The notes under the pieces: generated by a model
What the model saw: only the letters and a program-made list of their open reading frames with translations
The model's database searches: none
Told to the model about the DNA's origin: nothing
Source: Sclerodactyla briareus
Lineage: Eukaryota > Echinodermata > Holothuroidea > Dendrochirotida > Sclerodactylidae
Direction: 5' to 3'
DNA length: 64,000 bases
NCBI GenBank assembly: GCA_026419785.1
Contig: JAODTK010000100.1
Span: forward strand, 558,001-622,000
Shown here: positions 1-10,320 of the stretch, one piece after another
Position numbering within the stretch: the first letter of the stretch is position 1
Layout of the letters: each line of letters starts with the position of its first letter
Made by a program: the position numbers and the translations under genes

Positions 1-99
1 AAAAATTTGAGCTGAAACAATCTGAAAAATGACCATGTTGTCTGCTGACTGGCTAATTCCTTTTAATCAAATGCCCGAAAAATGCACACATTTCCCATG

Positions 100-1330
100 A
101 CATGATGTTTCAAGTCAAAATTCTCAATCTCTGCGGGCAGCCTCCTAACCAATTGGAAGGGTCCTCGATGGAACTTCTCTTAAGACATGGCAGGGTAGTA
201 TGGAGACCAGATGAAGAATGTGAGGATTAACATCGACCAGCTTTCGGAAAATTATTGTCAATTCCAGTGTTTGCATACTGCCCTAAGTCCCGGGAATTCT
301 GCTCCCTGCAATCTGGGGGAGGGGGTTGGGAGGGGTCCTGGTAACTATTTTTCTTGTACGGTACGCCTCAACTGAGGGTGGCGCGAATTGTATGCCTAAA
401 CGTAAATAAGTTCCTTCAAGAGTGTTTCTTGAGATATACATTTCGAAATAAATTCCCAATTTTTGGGGGATGGGTTGCCTTACTGCCATAAACAGGGGGA
501 GTTTCGGGCAATCTTGGGGCTTTTCGGAAGGCTCAAAATTTCCTTGTACCTATATCGAGACCACTGATGCTGGGCCCCAATTGTAAGGAATAACATCGAT
601 TAGTTCCTTCAAAACGTTTCTTGAATACAAAATTTCTGAAAATTATTCCAATTTTAGAGACGTTGCTCACTGCCATACAGCGCGGGAGTGATTGCCGTTT
701 CCTGCAATCTGGGGTACTGTAAATCGAAAATTCCCTTGTACGCCTACGCGGTCCACTGATGGGTGGCGGCTCGCCCAATTGTAAGAATAACATCGATCAG
801 TTCCTTCAAGACGTTTCTAGAAATATGAATTCTGAAATTTCTTGCCATTTTAGGGACGCTGCTTACTCTGCGCATACGGTTCGGGAGATGCCGTTTCCTG
901 CAATCTGGGGGGTCTGAAAAAATAAAAAAATCTGTATCCTATGCTGTCAACAACATTACCGACGGTGAGCCGAATTGTACGGAATAAACATGATCAGTTT
1001 CTTTCAGAATGTCAAGAAAAGAAATTCGGGAATTCATTGCCAGTTTTAGGTACGTTGCTTAATGCCATATGACCCCAACGTGCCGTTTCCCTGCATCTGG
1101 GGGGTCTGTAAAACGGAAAATTTCTTGTGCGCTAACGCGCCAACCCATGTGGCGCTCCGCTCAGATGGTGCTAAACCCTCATATGCCCCCCCCCCCATAA
1201 TTAATAACACAGATCGCCTCCCCGGGAGAATCGGTATCCATGCCTGGTCAAAGTATTGGTTCTATAATGTGCCACAATCAATTTTACCTACCATGGGGAT
1301 TGAGAGCCAACCGTACATGGCATGTTGGTG
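100..1330 (-). repeat. Tandem array of about 185-bp units (family A), left copy
   Basis: About six diverged units run head to tail. Each carries a GCCGTTTCCTGCAATCTGGGG-like segment (near 300, 505, 690, 890 and 1,080) followed by a segment resembling AACATCGATCAGTTCCTTCAA (near 410, 590, 790 and 985). The spacing is roughly 180-200 bases. The same units recur in inverted orientation at 18.4-20.6 kb. No open frame persists across units, so this is non-coding repeat DNA, probably derived from a mobile element. The strand is assigned only relative to the other copy. The family is not one I recognise. Confidence 0.7.
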
Positions 1331-3430
1331 GGATCGTGTGATCGTATTTTTACATACACCCAAATGACAAATTCTTTTTCATAATTTTCTCTCAGAATTG
1401 CCCTCATATCCTACATCACAGTATGCCTGTCCACTCAGTAGGAAAATTGTTTCATCAGCTTGATCATGCGTTTCGGGGCAGCTTCATGGGCTAATCGATG
1501 TTGGCGAGAAATACATTCTCCAATCTTCTGTTTTTTCTCTCAAAATGACCCATGATTGACGCAAACCAAAACAATTATAGTTCTTGTATCCCCCCCCCCC
1601 CCTCCAGAAATCTCTACCGTCATTTAGGCCTTTATCCTGCAATTGATGCTGTATCTTTGTGTGCAAGGGGTAACCCTCTCGTGATCCTCAGATGACCTTC
1701 AATTCATCCAGAACAATTGTCATTCTACTCATCACGATTGCGAATAGTATGGAAAGGTCGAAATTCCATCCGCGCAGTGGGAACCTCTTTAATGCAGACT
1801 AATGTCCATTAACAAAACATCAACCACAATTTGTATATTTGGGATCGCTACTTGCAAAATTGTCGTTAGTAACTACGTTAATTGTGTTAATGACAGGAGC
1901 TATATAGTCTCAATGGACCACCAGGTGTTCCTGCAAAATCCATGAAACAATAACTTCAGTAATTTTTTCGTTATGCTTTCTTCAACAAAAATACATGAAA
2001 ATGCCGTTCCCGGCCAGACCTGGGGGTCTCTAGACCAGAAATTTTCTGGGGCGCTCCGCGACAACCCCTGGTATCCGCTTCGCTGAGATGGTCAACATGA
2101 TGAATGTCACATGCCTCCCCCCCCCACTCCCAGACCCGCAACCCCCATGGCCCCTACTGCCAAAAATCTCTTGGCTACGCCACGGATCATATACTGCGTT
2201 TAAATCAACTACCCCTTTCAGTATCTGGGGAATTCCAGCCACCCCTTCCCCCCCCCCCCCCCCCTCCGATTTTGGGTGCTTCGCACCTCCTCACTCCCAT
2301 TTTCCTTCTCCCATTAATTATGTTGACGATTTTTGGTGCCCCCTCTAACCGAAAATCCTGGAAATCCGCCCTGCATCTATAATATCTGCTTAACGATCCA
2401 ACCATTAATGTGTACTGAAGTAAGTTTTTTGATTTTTGAAGTCATCTTCTATCTCTTCTTTCTCTTCCTTGATGCGGTTTCTCAGAGGCAGTACACAGAC
2501 CAGGTACGTTTATGAGTCCATTTCTTTCCTCTATGCCCTGTCTATTTGCTGTTATCTGACCCAGCCTTCAGGTGGTACTGAAGGCGATTTGTTGTCCATC
2601 TCTTTCTGAATGTGGGTTCTCAGACAGATGTGCTACATACTCTGCTGTCTGGGGTATGGATATATACCGGTCTTTTTTGCTCAATCATACATTTAAACCA
2701 TAATTGTCCTTCCACATCTCAGCAAACTATATCTCCACACTATGCAGTCTTACTCTCTGGAGCAAAACTGTCCTTGGAGATTTCTCAACCTGCTTTTCTT
2801 TGTATGAAACCCAACCATGCTACACACCATGGCTAGTGCACGCAGTCAGTTAACTCTATCAGTGCATTGAGTCTGTGCTAATAGTGATATTGCTATGGTG
2901 CATTTGATTGGTGCTCGGCTCATACACATAATGATTATGCTCTTATGACCCTGCTCCAGCATTAACTCCACAAGACGCTTTGGTGGAACAGATCAGGATT
3001 ACTTTAAATGTTATTGCAGTTAGAAAGCATTTATCTAAATAGAAGCCACGGAAGGAACAACAACCAAAGCTTCTCAAAAAAGGAATAATTTGTTCATTCA
3101 TGATCTCAGTCAGCTGTGTCACATTACTGAAATAATGGTCACCCAACCGGAGAACTGCAGCAAAACCACACACTTTTGAAAGCTAATACTTCCCCTTACC
3201 CTGATTTCCATCAAAGGATTTGAGAGTATATTATATACTTTAAAAACAACTCAATTAGCATACAATCTATCTGGTAGATTCTACAGGACTGAGAAATCTC
3301 AACCAGGAGGCCGACACCTAGTTTGGAGGGGGATTATGCCAACAAACTGCAGATTATTATGTAATGTAGCAGCATGCCTACACACTGCATGACAGATGTT
3401 CATTGTTTTTCTCCCTTTATTTTTTACTAG
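1331..3430. other. No gene recognised; upstream or intronic to epoxide hydrolase exons
   Basis: No coding exon could be recognised. A degenerate family A-like unit with C-rich runs lies at about 1,990-2,280, including CCCC tracts near 2,117 and 2,250. The N-terminal exons of the epoxide hydrolase are expected upstream of 3,431. Either they lie here but are too damaged for me to see, or they lie before the window. Confidence 0.5.
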
Positions 3431-3568
3431 GACTCGACCCGAGGCAGATAGCCAGAATGTTCAACCCATCACTCTGATGCTTATGCCTCGGATTTTGAGA
3501 CCTACTACGTACAATGTTGCGACTTTGGAGTTTAAGTGATAGAACAAATGGCTCTTGTTCTTCCCGTA
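3431..3568 (+). CDS. Epoxide hydrolase (EPHX1-like), exon with the nucleophile region
   Basis: This internal exon starts after a good acceptor (TTTTTTACTAG) and ends near a GTGAGT donor. Frames shift inside it. Pieces read GLDPRQIARMFN, then (after indels) a segment like LMLxLGF, then ETYYVQ and CCDFG, then EQMALVLP. In microsomal epoxide hydrolases this segment precedes and contains the GGDWG motif, whose Asp attacks the epoxide. Here the Asp codon is GAC at 3,521-3,523, but its neighbours read Cys-Cys and Phe where the family has Gly-Gly and Trp. At least two indels break the frame. It joins the 4,450 exon in phase 0. The exon assignment is fairly sure; the odd motif may be a sequencing error. 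Confidence 0.6.
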
Positions 3569-4449
3569 GTGAGTTCAGTTTATCACCTCCCTTTACAACG
3601 ATTACTGTCTCGGGAATAATATGGTTTCAGGTGTGTAGCCTCCATCACCTTGAGCTTCTTCATTTGTGCAACCTTCTTCAAAACTTTATCTATTCCAATT
3701 TACCAAAACCTGGCACCATGTTGGCCATGGAGAAAGGCATGTGATCACTAGACCATGGTGGCAACACACCATCTAGCAGAGGAAACAATTCTTGTGTCAT
3801 GTGCTTCCAGTCCAGCCTATATTCCAGGGGGGTGTGGGATTGCTCCCTGTTGGGAGATAGGCATGGACTGTATTTTATTTCATTACCTGCCTTTTGTATT
3901 TTCGGCTACCGCTGCATACCCGTGTGTCCGATGCCAAGGGGAGGGGGGGATGGTTCTGAGAAGGCATGGATGGTGATGGTCATTGCCTATTAATGACTAT
4001 TAAGGCTTAATTACGATTCATTTGAAAAAATGGCGGCCTCCTGGTGCCGTTCCATCTGGGCCATGTTTCCCATCAGCATGACTCAGTGGGCGTAGAAAGA
4101 CCAGGCCAGGAGGGCCATGTAGGTCATGGTTGCCCGCAGCTTTGGTGTGTCTCCAGAAGTTGGGGAAGGTTAGTCCCAGACTTGTCGCTTTTCTTGAGAG
4201 GCTAGGTGCAGCGGCAGCGCAAGGGGGTTCCGGGGTTGAGGAACCCATTGCTTTCAGGCTCCTAGGGTTTTCCCCCCTGTGTATGGACAAATTCGGGATC
4301 TTTGGTTGACTCGCGAGTTCAGAGGCCCCTCCACTTGTGATCGCCTATCAATGAATCAACAAAGTTTTAAAACCTGACTCCGATTACATGGATGTGAAAC
4401 AGAAATGGTGCATAATTTGTCCTACTTTGCTTGCATCTGTCTTCATCAG
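3569..4449 (+). other. Intron of the epoxide hydrolase gene
   Basis: The segment lies between the nucleophile exon and the cap-domain exon. A 90-codon open frame on the opposite strand (4,018-4,290) has no recognisable motif and is probably chance. No other gene is seen. Confidence 0.45.
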
Positions 4450-4650
4450 GTCTATCCGAGGTCACCACAGTACCTTTCTAGTAATCACGCCCTTCCGCTG
4501 CTACCCCTACGGCTGCTCATCGGACATCTTTTCCCTGGTGTACTACCTGGATCGAGACGCGGAGATCTTTAACCCCCGTCAATGAGATGCTCTTTTTCCT
4601 GGAGGAGACCGGATATTCTCACATACAAGCCACGAAACCCGACACAATCG
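4450..4650 (+). CDS. Epoxide hydrolase (EPHX1-like), cap-domain exon
   Basis: The exon follows a pyrimidine-rich acceptor (TTCATCAG) and ends at a strong GTAAGT donor at 4,651. In phase 0 it reads VYPRSPQ, then ALPLLPLRLLIGHLFPG. A frame change then gives YYLDRDAEIFNP, and after another at a C run (about 4,574) it gives NEMLFFLEETGYSHIQATKPDTIG-like sequence. The GYxHIQxTKPDT block is a hallmark of the microsomal/juvenile-hormone epoxide hydrolase family. The frame breaks lie in or near homopolymers and are most likely read errors. The exon ends in phase 1, matching the next exon. Confidence 0.75.
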
Positions 4651-5814
4651 GTAAGTGTTTGGTCCCTTCCAGGATACAGAGTGTCGAGTGTAGTTACCTC
4701 CTTTGGTTGAGACCTCTGGCTGGCACTATTATCAGCCATTCATCTAATTAGCTTTTGGCCCCTCTAAAAGACATGTTAATCCATGACTACTCAAAGGTCA
4801 ATGTCGAAGGTCATTAGAGGGACATTATGAGCCCTTTGTGTTGTGTAAAAAATAGCAAAATGCATTCTCTTCTACAGATTTATGCAGATTTTCTTCATAG
4901 TTACTGTCAGTAGTATCATTAACCAGCAGTTCCTATAGGGTCAAAAAATGTTCAAAGGTCATTTGGCATCATGTTCTGTTCTCATGACAGTTCAAGAAGG
5001 ACAAGTTCAGAAGTTCAAACTGGTTTAATTCTCAGGAAACTGGAAATGTGTTTCACAAAGTCGAGATGACATTTCAAGATTTTAAACCAGTATTAGCTAT
5101 TCCACCGAGGAATTCCATCATGCTAACGCTAGTAAGACACAGGTCGTTCACAATTGGCCCCTTCTTCCTGGTTCAGCCTGATATTGGGAAATATGGGAGC
5201 AGAACGAAAAAAAAAAAACATAGTGTAGTAGTGTGACAGCCCTTGAAGGACAACTGCAGGCTGGATACAACATAGTATATCGTGGAGAATGGTAAACTAT
5301 ATCTACAGGTCCTAACCCCATTTCAATACGATGTTCCTATGTGAATTATTGGCCTTCAAAGTTTGGTCCATTATGCAAAGAAATGGGGAAAATCCCAATT
5401 GTGCAATAATGCATAACGTCACACATGGACAAATCGCGAAGTTATGTCATGTATTTCATTGTTTCATTCAGTTGAATAATCAACATTTAGCAGAAGTTCT
5501 GTTGTCTTTCTGCCACCAAAGTAACAACCCACCTACCAACCCACTATAGCAATCCTCTCCCATGGACTAAATACTTTTCAAAGTGAAAACGATGTGTGAA
5601 TTGCAGTAGAAAGTAAAGATTGTTTGCAGGGTTGTTCAAGTATGACATCAATTACTATTGCATGATGGATGCTTTTCACAATACACATGCACAAACTTTC
5701 CGTAACGGAAAGTTGTACAAACTTCGGTTTGGACTGACGCATATAGTTTTTCTCCAGCTGTATATTAGCACCTTTATAATTCATCCTGCAGTTGTCCTTT
5801 AACTTTTTCCACAG
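4651..5814 (+). other. Intron of the epoxide hydrolase gene, carrying a MITE
   Basis: The intron runs from the GTAAGT donor at 4,651 to the CACAG acceptor at 5,814. Its distal half is occupied by a MITE (5,246-5,799) listed separately. The first 590 bases hold nothing recognisable. Confidence 0.6.
5246..5799 (+). mobile_element. MITE-like element, complete copy with 15-bp terminal inverted repeats
   Basis: The element begins AAGGACAACTGCAGG (5,246-5,260) and ends with the exact reverse complement CCTGCAGTTGTCCTT (5,785-5,799). It is about 554 bp with no transposase frame, which fits a non-autonomous DNA transposon. I see no convincing target duplication. A partial copy of the same family lies in opposite orientation at 6,226-6,617. 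This copy ends only 15 bases before the splice acceptor at 5,814, so its end contributes to the upstream part of the acceptor region. Confidence 0.75.
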
Positions 5815-6042
5815 GTCAATGGCCTAACAGATTCTCCAGTGGGACTTCGCAGCCTACATCCTGGAAAAGTTCCCGCACCCGAATGACGTCAAATACCGGG
5901 ATGGGAAATTGACCGAGAAATTTGAGATGAACGACCTGCTGAAATACATCATGGTCTACTGGATATCTGGTTGTATAACGAGCACCCTACGATATTACAA
6001 AGAACTGGCGGCTTCCTTCACAGAGACGGTTGAATTTGCATC
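5815..6042 (+). CDS. Epoxide hydrolase (EPHX1-like), cap and late alpha/beta-fold exon
   Basis: The exon has acceptor CCACAG (5,811-5,814 end) and a GTGAGT donor at 6,043. It reads LTDSPVGL and, after one extra base near 5,846, AAYILEKFPHPNDVKYRDG, then NDLLKYIMVYWISGCITSTLRYYKE and TETVEFAS. DSPVGLAAYILEKF and the YW-x2-G-x-I-x-S-S/T-x-R-x-Y block are characteristic of microsomal epoxide hydrolases, which hydrate epoxides of xenobiotics and lipids at the endoplasmic reticulum. Two single-base indels break the frame. It ends in phase 2, continuous with the last exon. It is bracketed by inverted copies of one MITE family. Confidence 0.85.
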
Positions 6043-6966
6043 GTGAGTATCATTTTGCAACCATTTACATGAATGACGATAGTGCGGGTGTCACCCGTCA
6101 GTGATTGTGAGTGATATTGTCGGCTCCTTCAGAGATGAATAAAGAGATATCTAAGTTTTATCTGGCTTCCATGTGCACAAAAGAGGAGGAGCTTAGGATT
6201 GATCCACGGAACTGCTGCTCCTTCCAAAGGACAACTGCAGGATAAATTATAATTATGGAGAAAAACCTGAATGCGTCAGTCCAAATCCGAAGTACGTACG
6301 ACTTTCCGTTACAAGAGTTACAGTCTTCAAGTTTGTGCATGTGTATTGCGCAAGTATCGAAAAGCATCCCATCATGCAGGTAGTATGGTTGGTAGGTGTT
6401 AAAGGTCACTTTGGTGAGAGAAAGAACAAACAGACTTTTGGCTAAATGTTGACTTATTCTACAAAATGAAACAATGAAATACATAACATGATTTCCTGTG
6501 TTGTCTAAGTGTGACCTCAGGCATTATTGCACAATTGGGATTCTCCCCATTTTCTCCGCATAATGGACAAAATTTTATAACTCCACATAGGAACCTCATA
6601 TTGAAATGGGGTTTCAATGTGTGCTGTGTGTGTGTCTTCACTTTCTCAGAAACCATAAGACTGAATTCTGATAAATTTGGTATGTGATATTGAGGATTTT
6701 AGAGTTTGGGCATCAAGTAGGGTAATCAGTTGATTATTTCTTCTCGTGATTATTTCTTTTCGTGGAATACATTTAAAGCATGAATGCTGATTCAACTAGA
6801 AAACCTAATTCCCATGATTCACAATCTGACAATGTTCCTGCCATGTCCACTCACTATAACTGTCGGGATCACTAGATTAGCCTAAATCTGCTTCCTCGAT
6901 CTGTATATCGAAAATGAATCGTGTTCATAGTTTCGTTATTCTAACATGAGATTTCTTTTTTAACAG
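6043..6966 (+). other. Intron of the epoxide hydrolase gene, carrying an inverted MITE copy
   Basis: The intron runs from the GTGAGT donor at 6,043 to the TTTTTAACAG acceptor at 6,966. The partial MITE at 6,226-6,617 is listed separately. The remainder is AT-rich with no recognisable feature. Confidence 0.6.
6226..6617 (-). mobile_element. MITE-like element, truncated copy in inverted orientation
   Basis: The copy starts with AAAGGACAACTGCAGG at 6,226-6,241 and is similar, in reverse complement, to most of 5,340-5,799. For example, the segment coding CxMHKLEDCNSCNGKSY on the - strand matches the opposite strand of the first copy. Similarity fades near 6,617, so the distal terminal repeat is missing. 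Confidence 0.65.
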
Positions 6967-7210
6967 GGTTCTAATCTCTGTGCCCACCGGGTATGCGGCC
7001 TTCCCGGATGAAGGTCTCCGCTCACCCGAGCACTGGATGCCCTTCAGGTACGCCAACATCATCAGCTACACGGCGATGCCCCGAGGGGGTCACTGGGCCT
7101 CCCTAGAGGAACCACTACTGCTCGCAGAGGATATACGACATTCCTCACGGGGTGTCGAGGCATTCTGGCTGGGAAAGTCGACAGAGAAAACCAAGGACAC
7201 CCCTCCCTGA
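6967..7210 (+). CDS. Epoxide hydrolase (EPHX1-like), terminal exon with catalytic His
   Basis: After the acceptor at 6,966 the exon reads VLISVPTGYAAFPDEG, then SPEHWMPFRYANI and YTAMPRGGHWASLEEPLLLAEDIR. These are the family's C-terminal blocks. The Glu in FPDEG corresponds to the charge-relay acid region. The His in RGGHW (codon 7,091-7,093) is the expected catalytic base. The frame continues without a break to a stop at 7,208-7,210, but the last 20 or so residues do not resemble the family, so a small indel after LAEDIR is likely. The exon starts in phase 2, in register with the previous exon. Confidence 0.85.
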
Positions 7211-7984
7211 GTTCTATTATTGTATATACATCATTAGTATGGACATTGAGATTCACAGACTTGCCTGGTGATAGCACAGCTTATTGTGAGGGGTGGGGGA
7301 GGGGCAAGAAAGATCTGGGCTCCTTGAAGGGACTATTGCTGCTTACAGAGGATATACATGACGAAAATCTTCAGAGAGGACTACAGTATCCCTGTTTTTA
7401 CTATGGCCAGAAACTTGCTGCTGTTATTGTGTAAATGCAGGTAAAGTACAATGGTCATGCAACAGGATCATCTTTAAACTGGCACAGATGAAAAGAGGAC
7501 ATGTCAAACCCCACAACCAAGATTTGGCAATTCTGGCATATTCCCTTGTTGAGTTATTTATTTCACTTAAATAAATTTCACTGTAACTGATGACGTCACC
7601 AGAGTAACGATGCAAACGACGCCCTTTGACTTCACACAGTAAATGTTGATTTTTTTTTGCATCATTAGAGCAGAAGATCATCAGTTAAGATTTATAGTTG
7701 AAATTAATGAAATTATTCTTTCATATCTTTTGAACGAATTTGTAAGTTTTCAATCAGACCCCATTGTTAGCTCTTTTGTACTAGTTTGGTAAAAATACAT
7801 GTTTTGGATTGACTTTATATAACCCTTTGTGGTGCACAATGCAAAAATAACAGAATTGCTCCTTTTCTCACTCAAATCGCCTGAAATTCTTTGTTGGGTT
7901 TGAGTTTTCCTACTATACTATTATTACAGCAGGAATGTGTATGCTTTACACGACCATACGTACTTCAAAGATAGTTTAAGTTTA
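7211..7984. other. Downstream of epoxide hydrolase; no gene seen
   Basis: Presumed 3' untranslated and intergenic sequence. No convincing polyadenylation signal or second gene was identified. Confidence 0.4.
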
Positions 7985-8305
7985 ATAGTTTTGCATACTC
8001 TAGCAGAGGCAGCCATACATGAGAACTAATCGCTATCGTACCTCCTTCACTCCCCATGCAATCAACTCTTCAACGACAACTTAAGTTGCTAGGCACGTTG
8101 TGGCTGTGGCAATAAGATTTATCCTGTCTTGTCTTATTGTTTAACATTCTTATTCTTATTCCTTTATTTAATTTTCTTCTATCTGTATAGACTCTGAATA
8201 CCTATTCCTTATGCTATATAATTTTTGTTTTTTTTTACTGACTAAAATTTTCATGTGCGAGGACACCAATTTCCTCACTTAGATGAATAAAGTTAACTTA
8301 CTCTA
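7985..8305 (+). mobile_element. 3' end fragment of a non-LTR retrotransposon (LINE)
   Basis: A short frame near 8,017-8,080 reads RTNRYRTSFTPHAIN, which resembles the extreme C-terminus of CR1/L2-like retrotransposon proteins (arginine-rich, then SFxPxAIxxxN). It is followed by an AT-rich tail ending GATGAATAAAGTTAACTTA at about 8,281-8,301, a typical LINE 3' tail. The rest of the element is absent. The family assignment is tentative. Confidence 0.45.
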
Positions 8306-8319
8306 TAAATGATATAATT

Positions 8320-8500
8320 AGAAAATGACATGGGGGTATAGACATGCTATAATGAATAAAGATGATGATTATGAACTATGGTACTAATACTACTAGTAGT
8401 TAGGGTGATGAGGATGGATAGTAGTGAATTAGGATGATGATTATATAATAAGTTACTGATGATACTAATAGTGAAAGTGATGATGAGGATATATGGGATG
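8320..8500. repeat. ATGATG/TAGTAG-rich low-complexity tract
   Basis: Irregular GATGATGATTATGA and ACTAATACTACTAGTAG-type trinucleotide runs are visible directly. No coding or regulatory meaning is evident. Confidence 0.6.
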
Positions 8501-10320
8501 AGAATCGCATGGACTAAGACTAAAATCCAGTCTTTTGGTTGAATTTGGCCAGTACTCTGCTGGGTCTGTGGAGTTGTTGGGCAAGAACGTGGCAGTCCGA
8601 GTCTTTTGTTTACCTTGGCAGTGTAATTAGTGAGTCTGCTTCCTGCTAGCCTGAGGTCAGTAGACGCCTTGGACTGGCATATGGAGTCATGACTTCACTG
8701 GTGTATGTCTGGCGGTAACCTCTCCTGAGCAAAACAAGCTCCATGTTTTTGGCTCTATTGTGCCTCCAGTCTTGCTATATTCTATTGAGGCTTGGATGTT
8801 CACTGTTTGGGGGCCTGAGACGGCGGTCGGATTCCTTTTTGACTACCTCACTTTGCCGCACCCTTGGTTATAGGGGCAGGATAACGTATCTAATGCCAGG
8901 GTTCTTGGGGAGGCGGGGATGGTGAAGGTTAGCTTACTGATCCGCGATTGCCAACTGTACTTCTCTGAGCATATGGCGTGCTTCCCGGTGACCGATCTTT
9001 GCCTCGATCCTGTGCTGATAACGTTGATACTACACAGACAAAGTTCCGGAGGACAACAGGATACATGATGGTTTATAGAGACTAGAGATCATAGAAATGC
9101 TTTTATGCATATGGAAATGTTTGCTCTCGTTCCTCGGGCAGAAGGTATCTATAAGATCATGGTGGTGTGTATAAATGTGGGTGTCTCATGATAAAAACTA
9201 ACTGTTACAACACAAAATGTAGGGGAACAGGGTTGGCATTGCAGTTTGGCCCGTAGAGTAGATTACCCCACTCGTTTGGTCAAATCCAGGGTCACCCGAA
9301 GTCAACAGAGGTCAGTGTCTGAAAACCTTTCACAAAAATGATAACTGTGCACAAAAAAATGTACACTCGGGGATGATACTTAGCATAGTAGGTTGGTATC
9401 AATGATTAGGTTGAAATCAATGATCCCCAGAGTTTGTAGTCTGGTTCAAGGGCAGAGAGGTGGAGTCTAAAATCCATTTTAAACAAGCATGGACAATTGT
9501 GAATGCAGATATGTGAGGGCTTATACATGGCACTCAGGGTTGTGGCTATATGGATTAGATGATCTCATTGTTCCAGTAGTCCTATGTCAACACAATAAGT
9601 CGGCAAAGGTCAAACGTTATTCATTGCTAAGATGTTGAGGGATAGCCGTTTTTTTCTGTGTATCCACAGACAGTATAAGCTTGATTTCTATTATTTTGTG
9701 GTCAAGGCATTACCAACTTCAGGTCAAACAGTGGTCAAAGTTCAGACTAATGCAGACAAAACTCTAAAGGATTAGTGACAATCACTCAGGCAAGAAAATC
9801 ACTTAATCAGTGTTGTAATTCACTTCAATTTTATATTAATAATTAGCAGTACATTAGTAATTTGAATTCTTTAATTCTGGCCTTTTTAATTCAGTCTGGA
9901 TATTCATTACAAAGCCGGTAGATATGTGGTGACAATCACCAGCTATTGAGTTCATTCAACTATTAGTTGTTTTAGTTGTTGTTATAGTTTGTTCGATTCT
10001 CAATCGGACCATATTGCCATATTCTACTAGAAGTAAAAAAAAATCATCGGCCTGATGGCATGAGCAATTGTGAGGCATCCAGTCGGCGTGCAGAGCCGAC
10101 GGAGAACACGAGATTGGGAAGGTCACAGTCACAGCTATTAACCTCCCCCCCCCCCTCCCTGTTTGATGGGTCCACTGCACAAAGACGCCTTTCAAATTGA
10201 CGGACCTGGTGGGGGCTGTCAGCAGGCCAGGCAGTACTCGGTTCCGGATAAGGCACCATACGAACCAACAGATCAGAGTCCCTGTCAATGCGTCTGGGCA
10301 GCTGACCGATATAAGCATGG
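8501..10320. other. Intergenic, with AGGTCA-rich repeat DNA at 9.2-9.8 kb
   Basis: No gene is seen. Segments at about 9,280-9,330, 9,600-9,620 and 9,690-9,750 contain repeated GGTCA words in contexts like those of the arrays at 45.7-46.3 and 56.6-57.7 kb, suggesting diverged copies of the same kind of repeat. The open frames at 9,956-10,660 on both strands overlap each other and the outer part of the next element and look non-coding. Confidence 0.4.
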
